NCBI RefSeq assembly: GCF_026340675.1
Contig: NZ_JAPEOX010000002.1
Location: forward strand, 1,612,001 to 1,676,000
Direction of reading: 5' to 3'
Origin: Streptomyces sp. NBC_01264
Lineage (GTDB): Bacteria; Actinomycetota; Actinomycetes; Streptomycetales; Streptomycetaceae
DNA length: 64,000 nucleotides
The translations under genes were made by a program, and so were the position numbers. The notes below the pieces were generated by a model. The model was not told where the DNA came from, searched no databases, and was given only the letters and a program-made list of their open reading frames with translations. Positions 1-7,714 of this stretch are shown piece after piece (position 1 is the stretch's first letter; every line of letters begins with the position of its first letter).

Positions 1-1
1 C

Positions 2-133
2 GACATGCTGCACCTCACGCCCGAGGGCCTGATCGACGAGATCACCGTGATGCTCCGCCCCCAGACGGCGGTCGTGGCGGTCGGCGAGGCGGTCCTGGCC
101 GGCCTGCTCACCGACGGCGTGGTGACCGGCTGA
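2..133 (+). CDS. C-terminal end of an NTF2/SnoaL-like protein (partial)
   Basis: Only the last 43 codons lie in the window, read in the frame that ends with TGA at 131-133. The visible peptide ([20 protein letters not shown] and onward) has the pattern 'acidic turn, [12 protein letters not shown], then a hydrophobic helix' that closes NTF2-like/SnoaL-fold proteins, where the last beta strand precedes a short helix. The rest of the gene is upstream of the window, so the function cannot be stated; the family contains polyketide cyclases, dehydratases and many small-molecule binding proteins. It stops 31 bases before thyA on the same strand, so co-transcription is possible. Confidence 0.5.
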   Translation, partial: DMLHLTPEGLIDEITVMLRPQTAVVAVGEAVLAGLLTDGVVTG

Positions 134-164
134 CCGGAGCTCCGGCGGCAGCCCAGTAGACTCG

Positions 165-968
165 GTGCCCGTGGCGGATACCCAGTACGAAGACCTGTTG
201 AAGCTGGTGCTCACCTCCGGAACGGCGAAGGCCGACCGGACGGGCACCGGCACCCGGAGTGTCTTCGGGCACCAACTGCGTTACGACCTCTCGCAGGGGT
301 TCCCCCTGGTCACCACCAAGAAGGTGCACCTCAAGTCGATCGTGTACGAGCTGCTGTGGTTCCTGCGCGGCGAGTCCAACGTCGGCTGGCTGCGGGAGCA
401 CGGCGTCACCATCTGGGACGAGTGGGCCGACGAGAACGGCGACCTCGGCCCGGTCTACGGCGCCCAGTGGCGCTCCTGGCCCACCCCGGACGGCGCGCAC
501 ATCGACCAGATCAGCGAGGTCCTCGACACGCTGCGCCGCGACCCGGACTCCCGCCGGATGATCGTCTCCGCCTGGAACGTCTCCGAGCTGTCGAAGATGG
601 CGCTCGCGCCGTGCCACGCCTTCTTCCAGTTCTACGTGGCCGACGGCAAGCTCTCCTGCCAGCTGTACCAGCGCAGCGCGGACCTGTTCCTCGGCGTGCC
701 GTTCAACATCGCCAGCTACGCCCTGCTCACCCACATGGTCGCCCAGCAGGCCGGCCTGGAGCCGGGCGACTTCATCTGGACCGGCGGTGACTGCCACATC
801 TACGACAACCACGTCGAGCAGGTCACCGAGCAGATCTCCCGCACCCCCTTCGAATTCCCCGAGCTGGAGCTGCACCGGGCCGACTCCCTCTTCGACTACG
901 CCTTCGGCGACGTCAAGGTGGCCGGCTACCAGCACCACCCGGCCATCAAGGCCCCGGTCGCGGTATGA
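165..968 (+). CDS. thyA: Thymidylate synthase (ThyA type)
   Basis: Converts dUMP to dTMP with 5,10-methylenetetrahydrofolate, releasing dihydrofolate; cytoplasmic. The 267-residue product is close to the usual 264 residues of bacterial ThyA. The nucleophile cysteine is in the segment [13 protein letters not shown] (around residue 148), the dUMP-binding arginine pair in [15 protein letters not shown] precedes it, and the QRSAD and N-x-D-H motifs ([28 protein letters not shown]) are intact. The start is a GTG at 165; a second GTG at 171 is an alternative. The stop overlaps the next gene by four bases (ATGA), coupling it to dihydrofolate reductase, the enzyme that recycles its by-product. Many Streptomyces also carry ThyX; whether this strain does cannot be seen here. 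Confidence 0.97.
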   Translation: MPVADTQYEDLLKLVLTSGTAKADRTGTGTRSVFGHQLRYDLSQGFPLVTTKKVHLKSIVYELLWFLRGESNVGWLREHGVTIWDEWADENGDLGPVYGAQWRSWPTPDGAHIDQISEVLDTLRRDPDSRRMIVSAWNVSELSKMALAPCHAFFQFYVADGKLSCQLYQRSADLFLGVPFNIASYALLTHMVAQQAGLEPGDFIWTGGDCHIYDNHVEQVTEQISRTPFEFPELELHRADSLFDYAFGDVKVAGYQHHPAIKAPVAV

Positions 969-1531
969 ACGCGGACCTGACCGCCGACCTGACCGGGGAT
1001 CCGACTGGGGGGCTGACCGGGGACATGAGCGTCGGGCTGATCTGGGCGCAGAGCCTCGACGGCGTGATCGGCGCGGACAACGGGATTCCCTGGCGGCTGC
1101 CCGAGGACATGGCCCACTTCAAGGCCACCACCCTCGGCCATCCGGTGGTGATGGGCCGCAAGACCTGGGATTCGCTGCCGGCGCGGTTCCGTCCCCTGGC
1201 CGGGCGGCGCAACATCGTGGTGACGCGCGATCCCGACTGGGCCGCGGAGGGCGCGGAGCGCGCCGGATCCATCGACGAGGCCCTGGAGCTGGCCGCGGCA
1301 CGGCCCGAGGCGACGGCCCGCACCGCCTCCTGCTGGGTGATCGGCGGCGGCGAGGTCTATCGTGCCGCGCTGGCCCACGCCGTCAGGCTCTCGGTGACCG
1401 AGGTCGACACGCAGGTGATCGGCGACACCCACGCCCCGGAACTGGACCCGGCGTGGACGGTCGCCGAGGACGGCGGCTGGCAGTCCTCGGTGACCGGTCT
1501 GCGCTACCGCATCCGCACCTACGCCCGGTAG
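965..1531 (+). CDS. folA: Dihydrofolate reductase
   Basis: Reduces dihydrofolate to tetrahydrofolate with NADPH, regenerating the cofactor consumed by the overlapping thyA. Core motifs are present: G-L-I-W-A-Q near the N terminus, the [12 protein letters not shown] segment carrying the catalytic acidic residue and substrate site, [10 protein letters not shown] and later [13 protein letters not shown] (NADPH binding). From the coupled ATG at 965 the product is 188 residues and begins with a low-complexity D-L-T-G-D-type repeat that is not part of the fold. An internal ATG at 1025 would give a 168-residue enzyme of usual length beginning MSVGLIWAQ. The ATGA overlap favours the longer form, family length favours the shorter one. 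Confidence 0.95.
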   Translation: MNADLTADLTGDPTGGLTGDMSVGLIWAQSLDGVIGADNGIPWRLPEDMAHFKATTLGHPVVMGRKTWDSLPARFRPLAGRRNIVVTRDPDWAAEGAERAGSIDEALELAAARPEATARTASCWVIGGGEVYRAALAHAVRLSVTEVDTQVIGDTHAPELDPAWTVAEDGGWQSSVTGLRYRIRTYAR

Positions 1532-1541
1532 GGGCCGCCGC

Positions 1542-2199
1542 CTAGTCGGTGGCGACCGCGCGCAGGATGTCCAGACGCGCCGCGCCGGGCGCCAGCCCGC
1601 GAGCACGCCCGCCGCCACGCCCACCAGGGCCACGAGGGCGAGCCGCAGCGGCGGGACGGCGAAGGTGAACGCGCTGTCGCCCGCCGCGTCCGAGGCCTTC
1701 ACCAGGACCCATCCGAGGACGCCGCCCAGCGCCAGACCGCCGGCCGTGCCGAAGGCGGCGACCAGGACCGACTCCCAGCGGACCATGGCCCGCAGCTGTC
1801 CCCGGGTCTGGCCGACCGCCCGGAGCAGCCCCAGTTCGCGGGTGCGCTCGTGGACGGCGAGGGTCAGCGTGTTGGCGATGCCCAGCAGGGCGATCAGTAC
1901 GGCGAGGGCGAGCAGCGCGTAGACGAGGGTCAGCATCATGTCGGTGCCGCCCGCCGACGACCGCGCGTACGCCGCGCGCGTCTGCACCTCGGGGCCGCCG
2001 TAGGCCGCGGCCGCCCTTTCGACCGCCGCCTTACCGGCCGCGGCCGACGCCCCGTCCTTGAAGGCTGGGCGGCCCACCCCGTACCGACCTGGGCGAAGAC
2101 GGCCACGACCAGCGAGGAGCGCCAGGCCGGGCCCCGCCCGGTCCGCTCCACCCACCGCTGCCAGGGAGGAACCCCGGGCCGCTCGCGCTGCTCTGCCAT
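1542..2199 (-). pseudogene. Decayed FtsX/MacB-type ABC transporter permease
   Basis: The recognisable part is the C-terminal half of an FtsX-family permease: a periplasmic end (EVQTRAAYARSS), TM helix, the family signature T-L-A-V-H-E-R-T-R-E-L-G-L-L-R-A-V-G, and two more TM helices ending in GVLAGWRPARR. Close to 1595 the frame shifts: the normal terminus ARLDILRAVATD followed by TAG (1542-1544) is readable in another frame. Upstream there is another frame change near 2065, and the beginning (MAEQRERPG..., ATG at 2199) does not look like an FtsX N terminus; it resembles the cytoplasmic start plus first TM of an unrelated membrane protein. No ATPase partner is adjacent. This is best read as a fused, frameshifted remnant. 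Confidence 0.75.
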
Positions 2200-2378
2200 A
2201 CCGCCCACGCTAGGCCGTATCCGCCCCGACCCGCGTCACTCCGGCGTAGCGTTTCCGACGTACTCCCCAGGTAGTACGCGGGGTAGTACCCGGCGGCACA
2301 CAGGTCCGGACGGCCATGGCTCGAGGAACTCCGCCGCCACCGCGCCGCGACAGAGACGGCGGAGACGGCGGAGACGGC

Positions 2379-4349
2379 CTAGTCCTCCGGCGGGCGCATG
2401 CGGAAGTTGTACGGGGCCGGCAGGGGGCAGTCCGTGAGGGTGGACCAGACGTCCGAGAGGGTCTCCTCGCCCTCGCGGAGGTCGGGGAGTTCGAAGCCCT
2501 CCTCGAAGACGCGCCGGGCCGCGCGGACATGGCCCTCCGCCGCGAGCAGCCGGGCCGCCGACAGTCGGAAGCGGCCCTCCTCGCGCAGGGCGGGGCGCAG
2601 CCCGTCCCATACCGAGCGGGCCTGGGGCAGCAGCCCCGCCGCCAGCAGGGACGCCAGTGCCTCCCGGCCCAGCGCCGATTCGGCGGCCAGCCAGCTCGCA
2701 CCGCCCCGGCTCTCCTGGGCCAGGTCCTCGAAGGCCTCGGCGTACCAGCGGGCCGCCCGGGCGGGGTCCCCGGCCAGGTCGTCCGCCACCGCCAGGCACC
2801 TCAGCAGGGGCCACCGCGAGGGGGCCAGCGGCAGCCCGCGCTCCCAGCTGCGTACCGCCTGGGCGATGTCCCCCGCGTGCCACTGGGCGACCCCGAGGTG
2901 GTACTCGGTCAGGGGGTCCGCCGGGGCCGTCTCCAGCATGTCCCGCCAGTGCGGGGCGACCAGGCTCGGGCCGGGCGGGGTCACCCGGCGCGGAGCGGGG
3001 AAGACGCCGGTGCGCCACAACTCCAGCCAGGGGGCCTGGTCCTCCTCGAGGGTGTCCTCGGGGAAGGGGGTGCCGGGCAGTTTGTGGCCCCCGCACAGGA
3101 CCTCCAGCGCGCCCCAGCCCGAGCCGGCGGCCAGCCGCTCTCCCGGTTCGGTGTCGGCGCACCCGCGCCACCCCTCGTACGCCGCGTCCACGGCCGGGCC
3201 GGGCAGCGCGGACTCCAGTGCCGTGCCCGCGGCGGAGCGGGCCGCCGCCCAGTCGTCCCCGTGCACGGCCGCCGGGTCCGCGGACAGGGCTCCGTAGGCC
3301 TCCAGCCAGCTGAACTCCGCACCCGCCTCCAGGCGTACGTGCTCCAGCTGGGTCCGGGCGAGCCCCGCCTGGATCTCCGCGTACCCGCCCGTGCCGGGTT
3401 CGGTCAGCCATTCCTGCCAGCGCCGGCCGCCCTCGCCCGCGCCCCAGACGAAGAGCTTGCGGCCGCGCAGCCGGGCCGTCGAGGTCTGGACGAGTCCGCG
3501 CCCGTCGGCGTCGAGCGAGGCGATCCAGGGCCGGTTCCCGGCCTCGACCTCGTAGAAGAAGTCGGCGGGGTACGTGCTGCGCAGCGGGTACGTGCGGTCC
3601 GCGCCCTCCCACCCGGGGACGGGGATGCGCCGCAGGGAGCGCTCGTACCCGAAGTGCCAGGCCTCGTCGGCCGGGGCCAGCACGCGGGTGCCGGCGTCCT
3701 CGGGCACGGCGATGTTGGACCACCAGTAGACGGGCGCGGGCCGCTCGTGCGGGTTGCGCACGCGGACGCCGACGTAGAGGAACTCCGAGTCCTCGGGCAG
3801 CCACAGGTCCACCTGGAAGGGCAGGTCGCGCAGCCGCTCCCATTCCCAGAGCCGGACCATCACTCCCTCGTCGGGCGCCGGGACGAGCGCGGCGTGCAAG
3901 GGGGCGCAGGACAGGGTGGTGTGGCCGGTGGCACCCAGGTTCCACTCGATGCCGCCGGAGAACCAGGCGCCGTTCAGCGCGAAGTTCGCGGGCTGGAACA
4001 CCGGGTTGCGGTACAGCAGTTCGCGTCCGGTGGGGAGGTGGACGAGCGAATGGATCCGGCCACCGAGGCCGGGCAGGACAGTGACGCGCAGATGCGCGTT
4101 CTCGATGACGATCGTCTCGAAGTCCCGCTCGGCGCGCTGCCGTTGGTAGCCGTCCCGGATCCGGACGGGCAGCAGCGAACGCAACGGCTCGTACCCGATC
4201 TGGCGTGCCATGTCGCGCGGCAGGCCCTCGCGGGAGCGCTCGTCCAGCGTGTGCACCCCGCCGGACTCGCGGAGGGCGGGCAGTGGGTTCTCGGGACCCA
4301 ACGGGGCTGCGGGAAGGGTCAGTACGGAGCGGCGGACGGTGGTGGCCAT
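2379..4349 (-). CDS. DUF5107 / TPR-repeat protein
   Basis: A 656-residue cytoplasmic protein without signal peptide. The N-terminal ~330 residues resemble the DUF5107 beta-rich domain (galactose mutarotase-like fold): key parts are TVLPGLGGRIHSL, ELLYRNPVFQP, SGGIEWNLGATGH and PVYWWSNIAVPE. The C-terminal ~300 residues are helical repeats with TPR spacing (for example PLTEYHLGVAQWHAGD and SWERGLPLAPSRWPLLRCLA). DUF5107 proteins are predicted to act on or bind carbohydrates, but no reaction is established from this sequence. The ATG at 4349 (MATTVRRS) is chosen; an in-frame GTG at 4370 would add seven residues. It is divergent from the DinB gene across about 110 bases. Confidence 0.8.
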   Translation of the reverse strand: MATTVRRSVLTLPAAPLGPENPLPALRESGGVHTLDERSREGLPRDMARQIGYEPLRSLLPVRIRDGYQRQRAERDFETIVIENAHLRVTVLPGLGGRIHSLVHLPTGRELLYRNPVFQPANFALNGAWFSGGIEWNLGATGHTTLSCAPLHAALVPAPDEGVMVRLWEWERLRDLPFQVDLWLPEDSEFLYVGVRVRNPHERPAPVYWWSNIAVPEDAGTRVLAPADEAWHFGYERSLRRIPVPGWEGADRTYPLRSTYPADFFYEVEAGNRPWIASLDADGRGLVQTSTARLRGRKLFVWGAGEGGRRWQEWLTEPGTGGYAEIQAGLARTQLEHVRLEAGAEFSWLEAYGALSADPAAVHGDDWAAARSAAGTALESALPGPAVDAAYEGWRGCADTEPGERLAAGSGWGALEVLCGGHKLPGTPFPEDTLEEDQAPWLELWRTGVFPAPRRVTPPGPSLVAPHWRDMLETAPADPLTEYHLGVAQWHAGDIAQAVRSWERGLPLAPSRWPLLRCLAVADDLAGDPARAARWYAEAFEDLAQESRGGASWLAAESALGREALASLLAAGLLPQARSVWDGLRPALREEGRFRLSAARLLAAEGHVRAARRVFEEGFELPDLREGEETLSDVWSTLTDCPLPAPYNFRMRPPED

Positions 4350-4462
4350 GAGGGAAATGGAACACGCCACGGCCGCCGGTGCACAGGGATTCGGCGGATC
4401 ACCACCGGTCAGGATTACGCAAAACCTTCTCGCGCGCGGGCCGGTGTCCGACCATGGAGGGC

Positions 4463-5014
4463 ATGAGCGACGTGATCAGAAGAGGTCAGTTCTTCGACGG
4501 GGAAGAATCGGAGAGCCGGTTCTCGGGACCGACGACGGGTGACGAACGACGGATGCTCGTCGACATGCTGGGGGCGCAGCGCGCGACGCTCCGGCTCAAG
4601 TGTGCCGATCTGGGGCACGAGTTGGCCGAGCGGTCGGTGGAGCCGTCCACGCTGTCGCTGCTGGGCCTGGTCCGCCACCTCGCGGACGTGGAGCGCCGCT
4701 GGTTCCGGCAGGTGCTGAACGGGCAGGAGGTCGCGCTCCGGTTCTGGTCCGCGGCCGCTCCCGACGGGGACTTCGACGGCGCGGTGTCCTCGCCCGGGGT
4801 GATCCGGGAGGCCTGGGAGGCGTGGCGGGCGGAGGTGGAGTTCGCGCAGACGTTCACGGAGCGGGCGCCGGACCTTGAGGTGTCCGGGAAGGACGCGTGG
4901 CGGGGCGAGGTCTCGCTGCGCTGGGTGCTGATCCACATGATCGAGGAGTACGCGCGGCACAACGGCCACGCGGACCTGCTGCGCGAGCGGATCGACGGCG
5001 CGATCGGGATCTGA
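4463..5014 (+). CDS. DinB / DUF664 family protein
   Basis: A 183-residue four-helix-bundle protein of the DinB superfamily, DUF664 branch. The three metal-ligand histidines of the fold are visible in the expected places: H in VRHLADVERRWF, and the pair in VLIHMIEEYARHNGHADLLRE. Members of this group are thiol-S-transferases that use mycothiol or bacillithiol, and actinobacterial DUF664 proteins are generally predicted mycothiol-dependent; this is family inference only. An ATG at 4454 lies just upstream of 4463; the GGAGGG at 4456-4461 is too close to serve 4463 well, so either could be used. Confidence 0.85.
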   Translation: MSDVIRRGQFFDGEESESRFSGPTTGDERRMLVDMLGAQRATLRLKCADLGHELAERSVEPSTLSLLGLVRHLADVERRWFRQVLNGQEVALRFWSAAAPDGDFDGAVSSPGVIREAWEAWRAEVEFAQTFTERAPDLEVSGKDAWRGEVSLRWVLIHMIEEYARHNGHADLLRERIDGAIGI

Positions 5015-5092
5015 CGGGGGCCCGGGGCCCGGGCGCACGGACCATGGGTGCGCGGGCCCGGGGCGCGCGAGCCCCGGGCCCGGGGCGCCTGC
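5015..5092. terminator. GC-rich inverted repeats between convergent genes
   Basis: The 78 bases between the stops of the convergent DinB gene and arginase-fold gene are almost entirely self-complementary GC blocks (GGGCCCGGGGCCCGGGC pairing with GCCCGGGCCCGGGGC further right). A bidirectional terminator is the simplest reading; there is no T-tract. Confidence 0.5.
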
Positions 5093-5992
5093 CTACGCGA
5101 ACGCCCCCGCCACCAGGTCGGCGAGCAGCGCGCCCGCGCGCCCCTCCGGGTCCAGGTCCGGGTCGTAGATGGTCACGTTGAGTCCGACACAGCGCAGGGA
5201 GCTGATCAACACTCCGAGCAGTTCGGCGAGTTCGTCGGGGATCAGGCCCCCGGGGTCCGGGCTGTCGACGGCCGGCATCACGGACGGGTCCAGGACGTCG
5301 GCGTCCAGGTGGACCCAGAACCCGGCGGTGGCCGGAGGCTGCAGTCCCGTCAGGGCGGTACGGGCCACCGGCCCGGCGCCGCGGTCGCGGATCGCCCCCA
5401 CCGTGGCGGCGAAGATCCCGGCGGCGCGCAGCTCCGGAAGGTCGGGGTCCCCGTCGCGCAGCCCGAAGAGCCGGACGTCCTCGTCGCGCACGTAGGGCCC
5501 GAGGCCCTCCAGGTCCGCGAGGTCCGCCTGGCCGCGGCCGGTGGCGAGCGCCAGCTCCTCGCCGCCGGCCGCGCCGACGGGCCCGTTGACGGCCTCGTTG
5601 CCGGGGTGGCGGAAGTCGGCGGAGCCGTCGATCGCGGCGATGCCGTACCGCCCGAGGCGCCGCATGGCCAGGGAGGCGCCGAGCTGGATGGAGCAGTCGC
5701 CGCCGAGCACGACGGGGAACTCCCCGGAGCGCAGGTGGTCCTCGATCCGGTCGGCGAGGGCGACGGTGTAGGCAGCCAGCGGCCCGGCGTGGAACACGCC
5801 GTCGCCCTCCTTCCAGTCCCCCCGGTCGTAGCGCGGCGGGACGACCACCCCGCCCTCGCGCGCACCGAGCCGGGCCAGCAGGCCCTGCTCGCGCAGGGCC
5901 CCGGCCAGTTTGTACACGCCGGGAACGGCGCCCGGGGCCGGGGGGCGGAGCCCTAGGTTGGACGGCGCATCGAGGAGCACGAGGGTTCGCAT
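5093..5992 (-). CDS. Arginase/ureohydrolase-fold protein with altered metal site
   Basis: The 299-residue sequence is of ureohydrolase length and has the conserved scaffold: FPVVLGGDCSIQLG, then AAIDGSADFRHPGN, then WVHLDADVLDPSVMP. In arginases and agmatinases the dimanganese site needs GGDHS, DAHxD, and SxDxDxxDP. Here the histidine of the first motif is cysteine, the histidine of the second is serine, and a later substrate-site histidine is not obvious, while the D-x-D pair is kept. It may be an inactive homologue or use another metal set or reaction, so no substrate is assigned. Its ATG lies four bases after the stop of the upstream acetyltransferase gene, so the two are co-transcribed. 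Confidence 0.8.
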   Translation of the reverse strand: MRTLVLLDAPSNLGLRPPAPGAVPGVYKLAGALREQGLLARLGAREGGVVVPPRYDRGDWKEGDGVFHAGPLAAYTVALADRIEDHLRSGEFPVVLGGDCSIQLGASLAMRRLGRYGIAAIDGSADFRHPGNEAVNGPVGAAGGEELALATGRGQADLADLEGLGPYVRDEDVRLFGLRDGDPDLPELRAAGIFAATVGAIRDRGAGPVARTALTGLQPPATAGFWVHLDADVLDPSVMPAVDSPDPGGLIPDELAELLGVLISSLRCVGLNVTIYDPDLDPEGRAGALLADLVAGAFA

Positions 5993-5996
5993 GGAA

Positions 5997-6596
5997 TCAT
6001 CCTGTGCGATGCGGGGCCCCGGGACACGGCATTTCGGCCGTGAGGGCCCAGCGTTCGTGGTCCCGCCAGGCGCCGTCGACCTGGAGGAAGTCCGGCGACA
6101 GTCCCTCCAGTCGGAAGCCGAGCCCCCGGACGAGGGCGATCGAGGCGGTGTTTCCCGGCTGGATATTGGCCTCCAGCCGGTGCAGTGCGAGCCCGTCCGC
6201 CGCGAAGGCGTGGCCGACGGCCAGGCCGAGCGCCTCCCGCATCAGCCCCCGGCCCGCCGCGTGCGCGAAGGCCCCGTAGCCGAGGGCGCCGCACCGGAAG
6301 GCGCCGAGGACGATGTTGCTGACGTTGACGAAGCCTGCGATCGCGCCCGACTCCCGTTCACACACGAGGAATCCGGCCCGTCCCGCCGCGGCGGCACCGC
6401 CCGGACCGCCGGTGGCGCCGGCGATCAGCGGGGCGGCGTACGCCTGGTAGGCCTCCGCGGTCGCGGGCGGCGACAGCCACGGGTGGTGCAGGCCCCGGCT
6501 CTCACGCACCCGGGCGGTGAACTCGGCCTCGTCGACGGGGCGGTAGGGCCGCAACCCGGTCCGACCACCCTCCACGGCATACGGAAAATATGGCAT
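5997..6596 (-). CDS. GNAT acetyltransferase, RimJ/RimL-like
   Basis: A 199-residue GNAT-fold enzyme of the RimJ/RimL subfamily, which transfers acetyl from acetyl-CoA to an amine, classically ribosomal-protein N termini but often small molecules. Visible hallmarks are GLRPYRPVDEAEF at the N terminus, the strand LGYGAFAHAAGRGLMREAL (motif A, acetyl-CoA pyrophosphate loop with G-R-G), and the terminal LHRLEANIQPGNTASIALVRGLGF followed by WRDHERWAL typical of RimJ proteins. It is the first gene of a two-gene operon with the arginase-fold gene and is divergent from the gene starting at 6631 with only about 35 bases between them. Confidence 0.88.
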   Translation of the reverse strand: MPYFPYAVEGGRTGLRPYRPVDEAEFTARVRESRGLHHPWLSPPATAEAYQAYAAPLIAGATGGPGGAAAAGRAGFLVCERESGAIAGFVNVSNIVLGAFRCGALGYGAFAHAAGRGLMREALGLAVGHAFAADGLALHRLEANIQPGNTASIALVRGLGFRLEGLSPDFLQVDGAWRDHERWALTAEMPCPGAPHRTG

Positions 6597-6630
6597 CGCC
6601 CCAGGTTAGGTGGTGTGTCAGGATCTCAAT

Positions 6631-7359
6631 GTGATCATCACCCCGAACACCGAAGAACTGCTCCTCGCGGCCGCGTACAACAACGCCGCGTGGTGCGCCG
6701 CGGTCTGCCGCGACGGCGGCTTCACCGCCCAGGTCTGGAGCAGCCCGCGCCCGACCCCGCCGTACTACCCGGACGCCGTGACCCTCACCCGGGACACCGA
6801 CACGGCCGCACTGCTCGCCGGGATCGACACCGCCGCGCCGCACGCCTCCGTCAAGGACAGCTTCGCCGCGCTCGACCTGGCCCCGGCCGGCTTCGAGGTC
6901 CTCTTCGGTGCCGAGTGGATCCACCGCCCGGCGGGTGCTCCCGGCGCCGGCCCGGCCCCGGCCCTGGCGTGGAGCCGGATCTCCGGCCCCGCGGAGCTGG
7001 AAGCGTGGGAGACGGCCTGGGACGGCGAGGAGAGCACGGGCCTGTTCCACCCGGGACTGCTCGACGGGGAGACGGAAGGGACTCCGGAGATCGCCTTCCT
7101 CGCGGGGCGCGACGCCGAGGGCCGGATCCTCGCCGGGGCCGCGGCCAACCGCACCGGTCAAGTGGTCGGCATCTCCAACGTGTTCAGTGCCGACGGCACC
7201 CCCGACGACGAGGCCTGGGCGGGCGCGCTGACCCTGGCCGCCGCACTCTGGCCCGGCCTGGCACTCGTCGGCTACGAATCGGGGGACGACCTCGACACGG
7301 CGCTGCGCCACGGCTTCACGGCCATCGGCCCGCTCCGGGTCTGGGTCCACTCGGACTGA
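6631..7359 (+). CDS. Hypothetical protein, GNAT-like architecture
   Basis: A 242-residue cytoplasmic protein. The start GTG at 6631 is chosen because AGGA at 6620-6623 sits seven bases before it; GTGs at 6610 and 6613 have no such site. The C-terminal half reads like a degenerate GNAT fold: EIAFLAGRDAEGRILAGAAA, then GQVVGISNVFSA, then ALVGYESGDDLDTALRHGFTAIGPLRVWVH, the closing pattern of GNAT enzymes where a helix is followed by G-F and a final strand. The N-terminal half (NNAAWCAAVCR) is typical of actinobacterial proteins of this type. No substrate can be named. Confidence 0.75.
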   Translation: MIITPNTEELLLAAAYNNAAWCAAVCRDGGFTAQVWSSPRPTPPYYPDAVTLTRDTDTAALLAGIDTAAPHASVKDSFAALDLAPAGFEVLFGAEWIHRPAGAPGAGPAPALAWSRISGPAELEAWETAWDGEESTGLFHPGLLDGETEGTPEIAFLAGRDAEGRILAGAAANRTGQVVGISNVFSADGTPDDEAWAGALTLAAALWPGLALVGYESGDDLDTALRHGFTAIGPLRVWVHSD

Positions 7360-7436
7360 CCGGGCCGACCCGCCTGACCGGTCCGACCCACCTCACCGGG
7401 CCGACCCGCCTGACGGGCCCGACCGGGCCGACCCGC
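7356..7436. repeat. 18-bp tandem repeat after the GNAT-like gene
   Basis: Units of 18 bases close to CTGACCGGGCCGACCCGC start at 7356, 7374 and 7392, followed by a partial, rearranged unit to about 7436. The array begins within the stop codon of the upstream gene and ends just before the convergent LapA-like gene. Confidence 0.8.
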
Positions 7437-7447
7437 CGCGGCTCCCG

Positions 7448-7681
7448 CTACTTGCGCCGCCGGGCGAAGTAGGCCCCGCACAGTCCGCCCAGCACCGCCG
7501 CGATCAGCAGGGCGACGTACAGCGGCATCGTCACCTGCGGGATCAGCAGCCGGATCTTGGTCGGGCGGGTGTTCTCGAAGATGAACACCAGCGTGAGCAC
7601 CGCGAGCGCCGCGACGCCCGCGCGGCCCGGGGTGATCTGCCCGCGACCCTTGCCACGGCTCTTGGACGTGTGGGAGCTCAT
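7448..7681 (-). CDS. LapA-family (DUF1049) membrane protein
   Basis: A 77-residue protein with a basic N terminus (SKSRGKGRGQITPGRA), a first TM helix (VAALAVLTLVFIFENT), the short outer loop RPTKIRLLIPQ with the N-T-x-x-x-x-I pattern typical of LapA/DUF1049, a second TM helix (LYVALLIAAVLGGLCGAYF) and an arginine-rich end. LapA proteins are associated with lipopolysaccharide assembly in enterobacteria, but the actinobacterial members have no established role. The gene sits 33 bases downstream of the convergent repeat and follows the S9 peptidase gene's 3' side. Confidence 0.85.
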   Translation of the reverse strand: MSSHTSKSRGKGRGQITPGRAGVAALAVLTLVFIFENTRPTKIRLLIPQVTMPLYVALLIAAVLGGLCGAYFARRRK

Positions 7682-7714
7682 GACCCCATCGTCCGGCCAC
7701 CGCGGCCCGGGGGC

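Noticed and set aside
926..2155. A 409-codon open frame crossing folA on the opposite strand
   Set aside because: Only its upstream half has FtsX character; the part antisense to folA is a high-GC shadow frame.
2316..4466. A 716-codon plus-strand open frame over the DUF5107 gene
   Set aside because: Composition is that of an antisense shadow; the minus-strand frame carries recognisable domains.
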